Counted from the stretch's first letter, positions 52,847 to 62,235 are shown. The stretch is 64,000 nt of DNA from Anderseniella sp039978075 (GCA_039978075.1 JBDWCA010000014.1:124001-188000), one strand, 5' to 3'. Numbers and translations: made by a program. The notes: generated by a model not told the origin, from the sequence alone.

Positions 52847-53671
52847 TTACTTGCCCGGGATGGGGTAGGGCTGGTCATCCAGGGCCATGCGCAGCTTCAG
52901 TTCTGTTGTGCCGAACAGGGCAAGGTCGGGTACAAAGTTCTCTTTGCGCAAATGACGGACATCGTTTTTGGTCACCGGGCCGACGAACATCAGGCGGTGC
53001 GATGGCGAGTAACGCGCCAGTTTGGTGCCGAACACCTTTTGCAGCACGTAAAATGTCAGATAATGATTGTCGACCACCGCATGAATGGGTTTTGACGAGC
53101 GCCGCACGATGTGGATCAGGTCCAGATCAAACAGCTTGTCATTGTTGACCGGGGAATGGCGTTCCGGTCCATCGGAAAACACGAAGTCATAGGCACGAAT
53201 GGGGATATCTGCATATTGCACGCCCCGGAACAGCTTGTAGTAGCCGTCAACCTTGGGCGAGTGGACGATCTGCACTACGTGCGCGACCTCCTGCGGCAGG
53301 GCCTGCAAGGCGGTTTCCGTCCAGCCTTCATGCTCCTCCATTGACGTGATACGGCCAAGCGGTGCGCCTTCGGCAGCGTTTTCGATCAGCGCCTGCGCCA
53401 TGACAACCGTGGTGAAGCCGGTGCCAAACTCCAGCACTTCCTTCGGTTTGCGGCTACGCACTTCCTCATAAAGCGTCAGGTAGTCCGACATGGAAGCGCC
53501 GGTGACATTGGACACCTTGGCATATTCGGTGATTGCGTGGGCAAATTCAGGCCGCTTCATCAGCGTCTTTTCAGCCCGCCGGTTGCGGCGTGCAACCAGC
53601 CTCTCGATCCACCACGCGCGGGCGCGGGTAAGAGCTGGCAGGCCGGTTGTATCCAGAGGAGGTAATGGCAT
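52847..53671 (-). CDS. SAM-dependent methyltransferase-like protein
   Basis: A 274-residue protein with the Rossmann motif I VLEFGTGFTTVVMAQAL, an acidic post-motif (ITSMEEHEGW), and a motif-like DFVFSDGPERHS, so it is a class I SAM-dependent methyltransferase fold or a relative that has lost the activity. The substrate is unknown. The final 80 residues (VDNHYLTFYVLQKVFGTKL...) are outside the core fold. Operon partners are not visible; the upstream gap is 228 bp. Confidence 0.75.
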   Translation of the reverse strand: MPLPPLDTTGLPALTRARAWWIERLVARRNRRAEKTLMKRPEFAHAITEYAKVSNVTGASMSDYLTLYEEVRSRKPKEVLEFGTGFTTVVMAQALIENAAEGAPLGRITSMEEHEGWTETALQALPQEVAHVVQIVHSPKVDGYYKLFRGVQYADIPIRAYDFVFSDGPERHSPVNNDKLFDLDLIHIVRRSSKPIHAVVDNHYLTFYVLQKVFGTKLARYSPSHRLMFVGPVTKNDVRHLRKENFVPDLALFGTTELKLRMALDDQPYPIPGK

Positions 53672-53713
53672 GAGATTTGTGATGGATCAGCAAGCGATTC
53701 CCGTCAAGAGGAT

Positions 53714-53889
53714 AGTTGTGGAGCAATTGTGCCTGCAACTTCAGGATTTAACCTGTGCCCAAACCGCCGTTCCAGCGAAAGCTGTAAGCCAAATCAGGAT
53801 TGAGACAGTTTGATCCACAGTTGTGGACGCCAACCTTCGCTGGGGTGACGGAATTTACGGCGTGATGCGATTGCAGGCTTAGTTGTGGA
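53714..53889. repeat. three AGTTGTGGA repeats in a 228-bp gap
   Basis: AGTTGTGGA occurs at 53714-53722, 53819-53827 and 53881-53889, all in one orientation. The middle one is part of the 14-bp palindrome TCCACAGTTGTGGA. TGTGGA is the core of a reverse DnaA box; TGATCCACA at 53811-53819 differs from TTATCCACA by one base. The gap 53672-53899 holds no gene. Confidence 0.5.
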
Positions 53890-53899
53890 GTTTTGGAAG

Positions 53900-56215
53900 T
53901 CACCCCCGCGTCACGAAACTGTCCAGCACCCGTTTGTCGCCGGCTGAGTCGAAGCTGATCGACAGTTTGTTACCGTCTACGTGGGTGACCGTGCCGGGAC
54001 CGAATTTCTGGTGGTGGATGCGGTCGCCTGTTTCAAACGATTCAGGCCCTGCATCTGACGCGGTCAGGCTGCCTTCAACAATGCGAGGTGTAGAGCGCAG
54101 CGCGTCTCCGTCGGCATGGCGGGCCTGGGCCCGCTTCCAGCCTGGCGTGTCATAGCCGGAATTGAACGGTTTCATCTCGTCAAAGCGCGAGCCGCCGAAC
54201 TGGTCTGCACCGCCGATATTATAGCCGCCATAGCTGGACGACATGGTGTCCACCTCCACATGGGTTTCCGGCAGTTCGTCGACGAAGCGCGAGGGCAGGG
54301 CGGTCTGCCACATGGCGTGCACGCGCCGGTTCTGGGCGAATGAAATGGTCGACCGTTTGCGCGCCCTGGTGATGCCGACATAGGCCAGGCGGCGCTCTTC
54401 CTCGAGACCCGCCTTGCCGCTTTCATCCAGCGAGCGCTGATGGGGAAACAGACCTTCCTCCCAGCCGGGCAGGAATACCATGTCGAATTCCAGCCCCTTG
54501 GCGGCGTGAAGCGTCATGATGGAGGTTTTTTCCTCCTGCTCGCCGGATTGCTCAACTTCCATGACCAGGGCGATGTGCTCGAGGAAACCCTCCATGGTCT
54601 CAAACTCGTTCATGGAGCGCACCAGTTCTTTCAGGTTCTCCAGCCGCGACGGGGCTTTCGGATCCTTGTCCTGCTGGTGCATGTCGGTGTAGCCGCTTTC
54701 ATCCAGAATGATCTCGGCAACCTCGGTGTGGGAAACGGCCTGAACCGATGCCCGCCAGCGCGAGAACGACGCCAGCAGGTCGGTGAGCGATTTTCGCGCC
54801 TTGGCCGGCAACTCGTCGGTTGTCACGATATCCTGCGCGGCTCGATACAGGGACTGGCCGGATGCCCGGGCAAGATTGTGGATTTTCTGGACCGAGTTGT
54901 TACCGATGCCGCGCTTGGGCACATTGATGATGCGCTCAAGGGCAAGGTCATTGTCCGGCGACATGGTGACTTTCAGATAGGCAAGTGCGTCACGAACCTC
55001 GGCGCGTTCATAAAACCGGGGCCCGCCAACAACCCGGTAGGGCAGGCCAAGCGTGATGAAACGGTCCTCAAACGCGCGCATCTGAAATGACGCCCTGACA
55101 AGAATGGCGACTTCTTCCAGCGATGTGCCTGAGCGCTGGGCCTGTTCAATGTCTTCGCCGATGGCGCGGGCTTCCTCGTCACCATCCCAGTGGCCGCGCA
55201 CAACGACCTTTTCTCCGTCGTTCTGATCGGTGCGCAGGGTTTTGCCAAGGCGGCCCTCGTTGTGGGCGATAAGCCCCGACGCAGCGCCAAGAATGTGCGG
55301 TGTGGAGCGGTAGTTCGACTCAAGCCGGACGACGCCGGCACCGGGGAAATCCTTCTCAAAGCGCAGGATGTTGTCCACTTCGGCACCACGCCAGCCATAG
55401 ATCGACTGGTCATCATCGCCGACACAGCAGATGTTGCGGTGGCCCTGGGCCAGCAGGCGCAGCCACAGGTACTGCGCCACATTGGTGTCCTGGTACTCGT
55501 CCACCAGCATGTATTTGAAGCGCTTCTGGTACTCAGCCAACACATCAGGCTGTTCCTGAAACAGACGCAGGGTCTCCAGCAGCAGGTCGCCGAAGTCGAC
55601 CGCATTGAGAACTTTCAGGCGGGCCTGGTATTCAGCGTAAATCTGCGCCCCGAGGCCATTGCCGTAGGCGGCTCCTTCGCCTGCCGGTACCTTGGAGGGA
55701 ACCAGCCCGCGGTTTTTCCAGCCGTCAATGTGGGCGGCAAGCTGGCGAGCCGGCCAGCGCTTTTCATCGATCTCATGCACCTGGATCAACTGTTTCAGGA
55801 GGCGGACCTGATCATCGGTATCGAGAATGGAAAAGTCCGATTTCAGACCGACCAGTTCAGCATGGCGGCGCAGGATTTTTACCCCGATGGAATGAAAGGT
55901 GCCAAGCCAGGTCATGCCTTCGACCATGCCGCCGATAAGCCCGCCGATGCGGTTTTTCATTTCACGCGCGGCCTTGTTGGTGAAGGTCACCGCCAGGATT
56001 TCGCCGGGCCAAGCCTTGCGCATGTTGAGCAGATGGGCAAGCCGTGTGGTCAGCACCCGGGTCTTGCCGGTTCCGGCACCGGCCAGCACCAGCAATGGGC
56101 CATCCAGGGTCTCTACTGCCGCGCGCTGTTCAGGGTTCAGCGCGCGCAGATAGGGCGGCGCTGGCTGCGCGGTGGCGCGTTCAGTGATTGAGTTGTTGGC
56201 TGGGTTCGACGTCAT
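53900..56215 (-). CDS. uvrD: DNA helicase II, UvrD/PcrA
   Basis: An SF1 helicase (3'-5') of 771 residues for nucleotide excision and mismatch repair. Motifs: Walker A LAGAGTGKTRVLTTR, Ia AVTFTNKAAREMK, II DEYQDTN, III CVGDDDQSIYGWRGA, IV RLESNYRST, V TLHAAKGLEFDMVF, VI AYVGITRARKR. It ends with a PcrA-type C-terminal Tudor-like end (GDRIHHQKFGPGTVTHVDGNKLSISFDSAG), which binds RNA polymerase in PcrA. It is a single gene. Long open frames on the opposite strand are shadows. Confidence 0.97.
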   Translation of the reverse strand: MTSNPANNSITERATAQPAPPYLRALNPEQRAAVETLDGPLLVLAGAGTGKTRVLTTRLAHLLNMRKAWPGEILAVTFTNKAAREMKNRIGGLIGGMVEGMTWLGTFHSIGVKILRRHAELVGLKSDFSILDTDDQVRLLKQLIQVHEIDEKRWPARQLAAHIDGWKNRGLVPSKVPAGEGAAYGNGLGAQIYAEYQARLKVLNAVDFGDLLLETLRLFQEQPDVLAEYQKRFKYMLVDEYQDTNVAQYLWLRLLAQGHRNICCVGDDDQSIYGWRGAEVDNILRFEKDFPGAGVVRLESNYRSTPHILGAASGLIAHNEGRLGKTLRTDQNDGEKVVVRGHWDGDEEARAIGEDIEQAQRSGTSLEEVAILVRASFQMRAFEDRFITLGLPYRVVGGPRFYERAEVRDALAYLKVTMSPDNDLALERIINVPKRGIGNNSVQKIHNLARASGQSLYRAAQDIVTTDELPAKARKSLTDLLASFSRWRASVQAVSHTEVAEIILDESGYTDMHQQDKDPKAPSRLENLKELVRSMNEFETMEGFLEHIALVMEVEQSGEQEEKTSIMTLHAAKGLEFDMVFLPGWEEGLFPHQRSLDESGKAGLEEERRLAYVGITRARKRSTISFAQNRRVHAMWQTALPSRFVDELPETHVEVDTMSSSYGGYNIGGADQFGGSRFDEMKPFNSGYDTPGWKRAQARHADGDALRSTPRIVEGSLTASDAGPESFETGDRIHHQKFGPGTVTHVDGNKLSISFDSAGDKRVLDSFVTRG

Positions 56216-56288
56216 GGATTTTTATATAGCACCTGACGATGCATGATTCGATGGTGTAGCTGCGGGTTTTCTGATTTGATCGGACAGT

Positions 56289-57347
56289 GTGATGAACAGG
56301 AAACCTGAACCCGGCAACAGTGAAAAGCTCGACCTCGCTGACATCAGTTTGCGGGCGCTGCAGATTTTTGCGGCTGTCGAGGAAACCGGGTCGATGGCGC
56401 TTGCTGCCAACCGGGTCGGCTTGAGCCGATCCGGCATATCGCAACATGTTACCAACCTGGAAAACGCACTCGGCGCCCAGTTGTTTGACCGTGCAGCCCG
56501 TCCGCTCAAGCTAACCCCGGTCGGCTACATCCTGCGCCGCCATGCGCACCGGGTTCTGGAGGCAATGAGTGATGCCCGCACAGAGCTGATGGAAGCTTCA
56601 TTGTCGACCCTGGCCGAGCTGCGCCTCGGAATCATCGATGACCTTGATACATCGGTAACGCCGGAGCTGATGAGCCATCTTCGAGAACGTTTTCCCAAGG
56701 CCTTGCTGTCGGTGACGTCGGGCCGGTCTGATCATCTTGTGGAGCAGCTGGAAAACCGGAGCGCAGATATCATCCTGTCCGGTTTGCTGCCCGATTCCCG
56801 CGTCCGCCACATGGACTTTCCGATTCTGCGCGAACCTTTCATGATTGTCGCCCGGTCAGGTGTGCTTGAACACGATGGTGATCTGCGCCGTCAGCTCCAG
56901 GAGCTGCCCTATATCCAGTACAATACCACCATGCCCATCGGGCAGGCGATTTCGCAGCAATTGCGGCGTTTGCGTATTGAACTGAACCCGTTGGCGGCTT
57001 TTGAATCGTCCAGGTCGGTGTTTGCAATGCTGCAGAAATCAGGTGGCTGGGCCATCACCACACCGCTGTGCCTGCTGGACAGCCGTGCCGATCTGGGGCG
57101 CCTTGACAGCCACCGGTTGCCGTTTGCCGCTTTCAGCAGGACGATCAGAATGATTGCCCGAAGTGAGGAGCTCGGCCACCTGCCTGCAAACCTGGCACAC
57201 CAGACCAGGCGATTGCTGACTGAAAAATTTCAACAGGAACTCATCGCTTTGCCCACCTGGATTGGTGCCGAGACGGTTATCCTTGGCGATGATGGTCAGC
57301 CATTGGGCCAGGTGAGCGCATCCGTTCAGGTGCAAGCAGAATGTTGA
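56289..57347 (+). CDS. LysR-type regulator
   Basis: A 352-residue regulator with the LysR helix-turn-helix near residues 20-80 (LRALQIFAAVEETGSMALAANRVGLSRSGISQHVTNLENALGAQLFDRAARPLKLT) and a periplasmic-binding-like effector domain. It starts GTG 56289 or ATG 56292. Its 3' end overlaps the convergent mttB-like gene by 71 bp, so both tails are probably extended beyond the folded domains. Being adjacent, it is the natural candidate to control the mttB-like/FAD-GcvT divergent pair. Confidence 0.92.
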   Translation: MMNRKPEPGNSEKLDLADISLRALQIFAAVEETGSMALAANRVGLSRSGISQHVTNLENALGAQLFDRAARPLKLTPVGYILRRHAHRVLEAMSDARTELMEASLSTLAELRLGIIDDLDTSVTPELMSHLRERFPKALLSVTSGRSDHLVEQLENRSADIILSGLLPDSRVRHMDFPILREPFMIVARSGVLEHDGDLRRQLQELPYIQYNTTMPIGQAISQQLRRLRIELNPLAAFESSRSVFAMLQKSGGWAITTPLCLLDSRADLGRLDSHRLPFAAFSRTIRMIARSEELGHLPANLAHQTRRLLTEKFQQELIALPTWIGAETVILGDDGQPLGQVSASVQVQAEC

Positions 57348-58878
57348 AACGATCACGTATCGCGCGATCGGCTTTGACCGGGATATAATCGGGATAGTGA
57401 TCGGCAAGCACCGAGCGGGCCCGGTCGCGTGCCTTGTCCCACAGGTCCGGTGCGCCTTTGTCAGCCCAGGTACGCGGGTCGTCACGATCTGCCAGTACGG
57501 GATAGAAATAGTCACGCTGCATAGCTGCAATCGTGTCATCTCCGCCAAGAAAGTGTCCGTCGCCAAGCACGGCATTGCAGATCGCGTCATAGCCAAGCGT
57601 GTCTTCTGTGACTTCAATGCCGCGGATGATCCGGTAGATGTGCGACAGCATTTCATCATCGGCAACAAACGCCCCAAACGAGACACCCAGCAGACTGGCC
57701 ATCATGCCGGAACTTTCATACACCATGTTGGCACCGGCAAGCCCTGCGGCCAGCGCCGAGAACGCTTTTTCCGAACCCATCTGGGCATCAACTGCCTTTG
57801 CATCGCTCATCGAACTGGCGACGCCGGACGGCAGGCCCAGCCAGTTGGACAATTGAGCAGCGGCCGCATTCATTACGGCATTTTCGCCACCGCCGCCGCT
57901 GAAGCCGCCGGTGCGCAAATCTATGACCAGCGGCCAGTTGGAGAAGATCATCGGATATCCCGGTTCGATCAGGTTGACCAGCAGCAGGCTGGCCAGGGTT
58001 TCCGCCAGCGACTGCGCCAGGAAGCCGGCCGGAGGTGCTGGCGCAGTTGCACCGGACTGGGCGGCGATGATGGCATTGATCGGCACCCGGCGGCGAATGC
58101 ATGCCATGGTCACTTCCACTGCATCCTCGCCATATCGCAAAGGTGAAATGACGGGGGAAATATGAGCCTTGCAGAACGGACGTTCCCTGTATTTCCCTTC
58201 ACCGCCAAGGGCCATGTCGAACATGTCGACAATCGGGTCGACGTGTGATGCCAGAGTAAAGCTGGTGCCGACCGGTTTCGTAGTGCCGGCCAGCAATGCA
58301 TAGGCCGTGTTCACGTCCAGATCGAAATTATCCGGAATATCGGTGGCCACGCAACTGCGGGTGAACCAGCTGACATTGGTCAGTGTGTCGATCAGCCGGG
58401 TGAAGTCATACAGGTCATGCAGTGTCGAGGGGCGATATTTCCCGGTATCAATATCCAGGGTTTGAACGGCCGCGCCGCCGGTGCCGAAGCGGACCATGTC
58501 TCCGCCTATTTCAAAATCATGTTTCGGGTCACGGCCATGAAACACGAACTTCCTGGCCGCCCCGGCGATTACATCTTCTATGAGTGCCGGCGGATACACC
58601 AGGCGCCCGCGTTGGTTCAGGCGCGCTCCCTTGCTCAATGCCAGTTTACGAAAGTCTTCAGGCACGCCCCCGATACCCAGCTCGCTCAAGAGTTTCAGCG
58701 CGGTATCATAGATGGCCCGCAAGCCTGCCTCAGTCAGTGGTTTGTAGGTTCCACCGAGCTGCCCCGGCGGACAGGGATTGAACTGCTGCGTCTCGGCACT
58801 GCGCGCCGACACCCGTGCAGCACGTCCACCAGATCTGCCGTTGCTTCGCCTGCCTATCCTGGTTTCTTCGGACGTCAT
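57277..58878 (-). CDS. MttB-family corrinoid-type methyltransferase, non-pyrrolysine
   Basis: A 533-residue TIM-barrel protein of the trimethylamine methyltransferase (MttB) superfamily. Blocks include TEAGLRAIYDTALKLLSELGIGGVPEDF, a central FSNWPLVIDLRTGGFSGGGGENAVMNAA, and GHFLGGDDTIAAMQRDYFYPVLADRDDPRTW near the end. There is no in-frame amber codon, so it is of the pyrrolysine-free branch, whose studied members demethylate glycine betaine, proline betaine or carnitine. The divergent FAD/GcvT gene and no corrinoid protein in the window suggest an aerobic role with an unseen or alternative methyl acceptor. Confidence 0.93.
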   Translation of the reverse strand: MTSEETRIGRRSNGRSGGRAARVSARSAETQQFNPCPPGQLGGTYKPLTEAGLRAIYDTALKLLSELGIGGVPEDFRKLALSKGARLNQRGRLVYPPALIEDVIAGAARKFVFHGRDPKHDFEIGGDMVRFGTGGAAVQTLDIDTGKYRPSTLHDLYDFTRLIDTLTNVSWFTRSCVATDIPDNFDLDVNTAYALLAGTTKPVGTSFTLASHVDPIVDMFDMALGGEGKYRERPFCKAHISPVISPLRYGEDAVEVTMACIRRRVPINAIIAAQSGATAPAPPAGFLAQSLAETLASLLLVNLIEPGYPMIFSNWPLVIDLRTGGFSGGGGENAVMNAAAAQLSNWLGLPSGVASSMSDAKAVDAQMGSEKAFSALAAGLAGANMVYESSGMMASLLGVSFGAFVADDEMLSHIYRIIRGIEVTEDTLGYDAICNAVLGDGHFLGGDDTIAAMQRDYFYPVLADRDDPRTWADKGAPDLWDKARDRARSVLADHYPDYIPVKADRAIRDRFNILLAPERMRSPGPMADHHRQG

Positions 58879-58958
58879 TTGATCGCTGTTGCTCCGGTCA
58901 ACCCTGCAAACGTCAAGTATGTTCGTGAAACCATCTCAGGATAAGGGGGTCAGGTAAA

Positions 58959-58975
58959 TTGAACCTGCCGGTCAA
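58959..58975. promoter_or_regulatory. possible operator in the mttB-like/FAD-GcvT divergent promoter
   Basis: TTGAACCTGCCGGTCAA is an interrupted palindrome (TTGA at one end, TCAA at the other) in the 185-bp gap between divergent genes. It fits a LysR T-N11-A type box, though the match is short. Confidence 0.35.
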
Positions 58976-59063
58976 TATAACTTAACTCGCTGAAGAGCTC
59001 TTGTTTGCGCCTGAATGTTGTGGCCCGCTGGCTGCACAGTAAGACTTCAATGAAAGCACCAAC

Positions 59064-61484
59064 ATGAAATCGCACGCACGGGTCGTCGTCATCGGCGGCG
59101 GCATTGCCGGTTGCTCCACGCTCTATCATCTTACACAAGAAGGCTGGAGCGACGTTGTTCTGCTGGAACGCGATGAGCTGACCTCCGGCACCACCTGGCA
59201 TTCGGCAGCGCAGGTGACCAATTTCGGCGCAGTGCAAACCATGGTGGGCCTGAAAACCCATTCCATCAACCTTTACAAGGAATTGGCGGAGGACCCTGAG
59301 TACCCGATCAACTATCATCACGGCACTGGCGGGCTCAGGCTGGCGGCGACGCAGGATCACCTCGATGGCTATCGTCATTTCCAGTCAATGGCTAAAGGTA
59401 TGGGTGTCGAGTTTGAAATCATCGATGCCGATGAGTGCAGAAAGCGCCATCCGCTGATTACCACGGATAATCTGGCGGGCGCGCTTTGGGACTCGATGGA
59501 CGGAGATATTGATCCGGCACAATTATGCCAGGCTTTGTCACGCCGGGCCCGTAAGGCGGGCGCTGAAGTCTATCGCCATACGCCGGTAACCGGTCTGACG
59601 CAGACGGCAGACCATGAATGGGTTGTCCATACCGCGCAGGGTGACATTACCTGTGAACATGTGGTCAATGCTGGCGGGTATCGCTGCAATGAGCTGGGTG
59701 CGATGATGGATGTGGTGCATCCGGTTGCTTCCATGGAGCATCAGTACTTCCTGACCGAACCGATAGCCGAAATAGAAACGCTGGACTTCCGGGTGCCGCT
59801 GATCCGGTGTCCCACCGATGATTTTTACTCCCGGCAGGAAAAGAACGGCCTGCTGGTGGGGTTTTATGAGCAGGATTGCCGGACCTGGGGGCTGGACGGC
59901 ATTGATCCTGATTTCACCAATGCACTATGTCCGGATGATCCGGACCGGGTGCTGCCGGTGCTGGAAAATGTGTTTGAGCGCATGCCGTGTCTCACCGAAG
60001 TAGGCATTCACACCATCATCAACGGGCCGATCACCTACACGCCGGACGGCCTGCCGCTGGTCGGGCATGTGCCGGGCAAAAGGAATGCCTGGTGCATAAC
60101 CGGTTTGCGAGCCGGGCTTGGTGAAGGTGGTGGACATGGCTGGTTGCTGGCGCAGCAGATCGTGCACGGCGAGGCGTGTTACGACACCTGGTGTCTCGAT
60201 CCGCGCCGCTTCGCAAAATACGCCGACATAGACTACACGGCGCTGAAGGCCATAGAGGACTATCAGAACGAATTCCGCTTTCACATGCCGCATGAACACC
60301 GGCCTGCCGGACGGCCGGCCCGGACCACACCATTGTACGACACACTCAAACAGGCAGGTGCCGAGTTCGGGGTGGTGAACGGCTGGGAGCGGGCCTTGTA
60401 CTTCAAGCCATCACCGGACTTCGAGGAAATTCACTCATTCCGTTTCAACAACACGTTTGACGTGGTGGCGAAAGAAGTAGCAGCGGTTCGCGAGCGGGTC
60501 GGCATCATGGAGGTATCGGGTTTCAACCGCTATGAAATCAACGGTGAGGGCGTGCATGACTGGCTGGATACCATCATGTGCACACGGGTGCCGCGCAAGC
60601 CGGGCAGGGTGGGGCTGACCTACTTCCTCAATGATGATGGCAATGTGAAGGGCGAAGCCACGCTGGCCAACCTGGAACCGAACCGCGTCTGGTATGGTTC
60701 AGCAGCCGCCGCTGAACTGCATGACATGGACTGGCTGGTCGGGCATCTGCCGGATGATGGCTCGATCACGATCACGAGCCTTGTGGACACGCACTCCATT
60801 CTGGTTGTAGCAGGACCCGGGTCACGTGGCCTGTTGCAGGCAGTATTCGCCGACACCGACTGGTCAAAGGATACATTCGGCTGGTTGAGTGCAAGGGAAC
60901 TGGCGGTCGCCGGGCACAGGATTGTCGCAATGGCAGTGAGTTTTTCCGGCGAGCTGGCGTGGGAGTTGCACGTTCCGAATGAAGGCCTTGTGGATTGTTA
61001 CGCCGCACTGACCGCGGCCGGAGAGCCACTTGGCGTGGCGCACTTCGGTCTGCATGCAACCGATTCCATGCGTATTGAGAAAGGCTACCGGCACTGGAAG
61101 GCAGACCTGATTACCGAGTTCAACCCGATGGAATCCGGCCTTGAGCGATTTGTGAAGCTGGACAAACCCTTTGTCGGCAAGGCAGCCCTTGAAAAGATGA
61201 TCGAAGCCGGGCCACGCAGGATCTTCGTGCACCTTGAGCTGGACAGTGACGGTGCGCCGGCACACCCCGGAGACAGCATTGTTTCCGGTGGCGAGGTTAT
61301 CGGCACGGTGACGTCTGCTGCATGGGGACACCGGGTGAACAAAAACCTGGTCATGGGGTTTGTCGATCCGTCATGCGCAAACAGGGGTTGTGCTCTTCAA
61401 GTGGAGGTGATCGGCGAGCCGGTTCCGGCACGGGTCTGCGACCCATGCCGTTATGATCCGGAGAACGAGTGCGTCAGGTCGTAA
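59064..61484 (+). CDS. dimethylglycine/sarcosine dehydrogenase-like FAD-GcvT fusion
   Basis: An 806-residue protein: residues 1-385 form the DAO flavoprotein domain (VVIGGGIAGCSTLYHLTQEGW; TTWHSAAQ with the His that bonds FAD covalently in this family), and residues 430-806 the GcvT/aminomethyltransferase domain that binds tetrahydrofolate (FDVVAKEVAAVRERVGIMEVSGFNRYEI, GWLSARELAVAGHRI, ESGLERFVKLDKPFVGKAAL, NKNLVMGFVDP). Together they oxidise an N-methyl group and pass the formaldehyde to folate. The substrate (dimethylglycine, sarcosine or another methylamine) cannot be read off. It is divergent from the mttB-like gene and overlaps the cis-prenyltransferase gene by 11 bp. Confidence 0.95.
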   Translation: MKSHARVVVIGGGIAGCSTLYHLTQEGWSDVVLLERDELTSGTTWHSAAQVTNFGAVQTMVGLKTHSINLYKELAEDPEYPINYHHGTGGLRLAATQDHLDGYRHFQSMAKGMGVEFEIIDADECRKRHPLITTDNLAGALWDSMDGDIDPAQLCQALSRRARKAGAEVYRHTPVTGLTQTADHEWVVHTAQGDITCEHVVNAGGYRCNELGAMMDVVHPVASMEHQYFLTEPIAEIETLDFRVPLIRCPTDDFYSRQEKNGLLVGFYEQDCRTWGLDGIDPDFTNALCPDDPDRVLPVLENVFERMPCLTEVGIHTIINGPITYTPDGLPLVGHVPGKRNAWCITGLRAGLGEGGGHGWLLAQQIVHGEACYDTWCLDPRRFAKYADIDYTALKAIEDYQNEFRFHMPHEHRPAGRPARTTPLYDTLKQAGAEFGVVNGWERALYFKPSPDFEEIHSFRFNNTFDVVAKEVAAVRERVGIMEVSGFNRYEINGEGVHDWLDTIMCTRVPRKPGRVGLTYFLNDDGNVKGEATLANLEPNRVWYGSAAAAELHDMDWLVGHLPDDGSITITSLVDTHSILVVAGPGSRGLLQAVFADTDWSKDTFGWLSARELAVAGHRIVAMAVSFSGELAWELHVPNEGLVDCYAALTAAGEPLGVAHFGLHATDSMRIEKGYRHWKADLITEFNPMESGLERFVKLDKPFVGKAALEKMIEAGPRRIFVHLELDSDGAPAHPGDSIVSGGEVIGTVTSAAWGHRVNKNLVMGFVDPSCANRGCALQVEVIGEPVPARVCDPCRYDPENECVRS

Positions 61485-62226
61485 CTTGCATCTGTTGCGC
61501 TGCGGCAGAAGGCATGGCATCTGGCAAGCCGCCAAACCGGCGATTGCGGCTTCTGAACGCTGTTACCGCGTCGGCCAGTTCCTTGCCGGTGAAGTCGGGC
61601 CACAGCGTTTTGGTGAACCACAGCTCTGCATAAGCACTTTCCCACAGCAGGAAATCCGACAACCGCTGTTCGCCGCTGGTGCGGATCAGCAGGTCTATAT
61701 TGCGATAGCCCGACCCGGTGGCGAGTGCCTGTGACAGGGTGTCGGCGGTGAGCGGACCGTTCCAGAATGCTTTTGCGGCTGCTTCCAGCAAGGCATGCCG
61801 GCCGGAGAAGTCGATGGCAAGGCGGGCATTTAGCATAGTGCCGTCAGCGGTGATCGCCTCGATTTTCTCGATGGCAGCAACTGTTGTCGCAGGCAGGCGA
61901 TCCCGGCGTCCGATCACGGTCAGCCTGACCCCGGCATCAGCAAACGGCTGGGCCTGCATTGTCATATAGTGCTCGATGAGTTGCATCATGCCGCTGACTT
62001 CGGGCTTTGGCCGCTTCCAGTTGTCCGACGAGAATGCAAACATGGTCAGCGTATCGATGTTGAGGCCGGGTGCTGCCATCATCACGCGGCGCACAGCATC
62101 GACACCGGCATGATGACCGTCGGTCCGGCTGAGACCGCGTTGTTCGCCCCAGCGGCCATTGCCGTCCATGATGATGCCAACATGGAGTGGCGCCGGCATG
62201 ATTTTGTCTTGCAGATTACTTTGCAT
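61474..62226 (-). CDS. cis-prenyl transferase, UppS family, probable second copy
   Basis: A 250-residue undecaprenyl diphosphate synthase-type enzyme. The catalytic Asp and phosphate-binding Arg/His are in IIMDGNGRWGEQRGLSRTDGHHAG, then FAFSSDNWKRPKPEV and IRTSGEQRLSDFLLWESAYAELWFTKTLWPDF; FSSDN replaces the usual FSxEN. The start ATG 62226 has AAGGAA seven bases upstream. The usual uppS lies with frr-cdsA-dxr-bamA, so this lone gene is likely a paralog. A palindromic operator covers its start codon. In an organism with a full lipid II pathway in the same window, it could make a specific lipid carrier. Confidence 0.93.
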   Translation of the reverse strand: MQSNLQDKIMPAPLHVGIIMDGNGRWGEQRGLSRTDGHHAGVDAVRRVMMAAPGLNIDTLTMFAFSSDNWKRPKPEVSGMMQLIEHYMTMQAQPFADAGVRLTVIGRRDRLPATTVAAIEKIEAITADGTMLNARLAIDFSGRHALLEAAAKAFWNGPLTADTLSQALATGSGYRNIDLLIRTSGEQRLSDFLLWESAYAELWFTKTLWPDFTGKELADAVTAFRSRNRRFGGLPDAMPSAAAQQMQVTT

Positions 62227-62235
62227 TGTAAAGTT
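62217..62235. promoter_or_regulatory. palindromic operator across the start codon of the uppS-like gene
   Basis: TACTTTGCATTGTAAAGTT at 62217-62235 is the reverse-complement twin (18 of 19 bases) of the palindrome at 63266-63284. It covers the ribosome site to the first codons, so a bound repressor would block transcription start or passage and translation. Confidence 0.75.

Noticed and set aside
55190..56191. Long open frame opposite uvrD
   Set aside because: Mirror of the helicase codons (high-GC shadow); the same holds for 54440-55090, 24929-25657 and 5719-6432.
57277..58878. Pyrrolysine-containing trimethylamine methyltransferase
   Set aside because: No in-frame amber codon; the gene reads through in full, so it belongs to the pyrrolysine-free branch.
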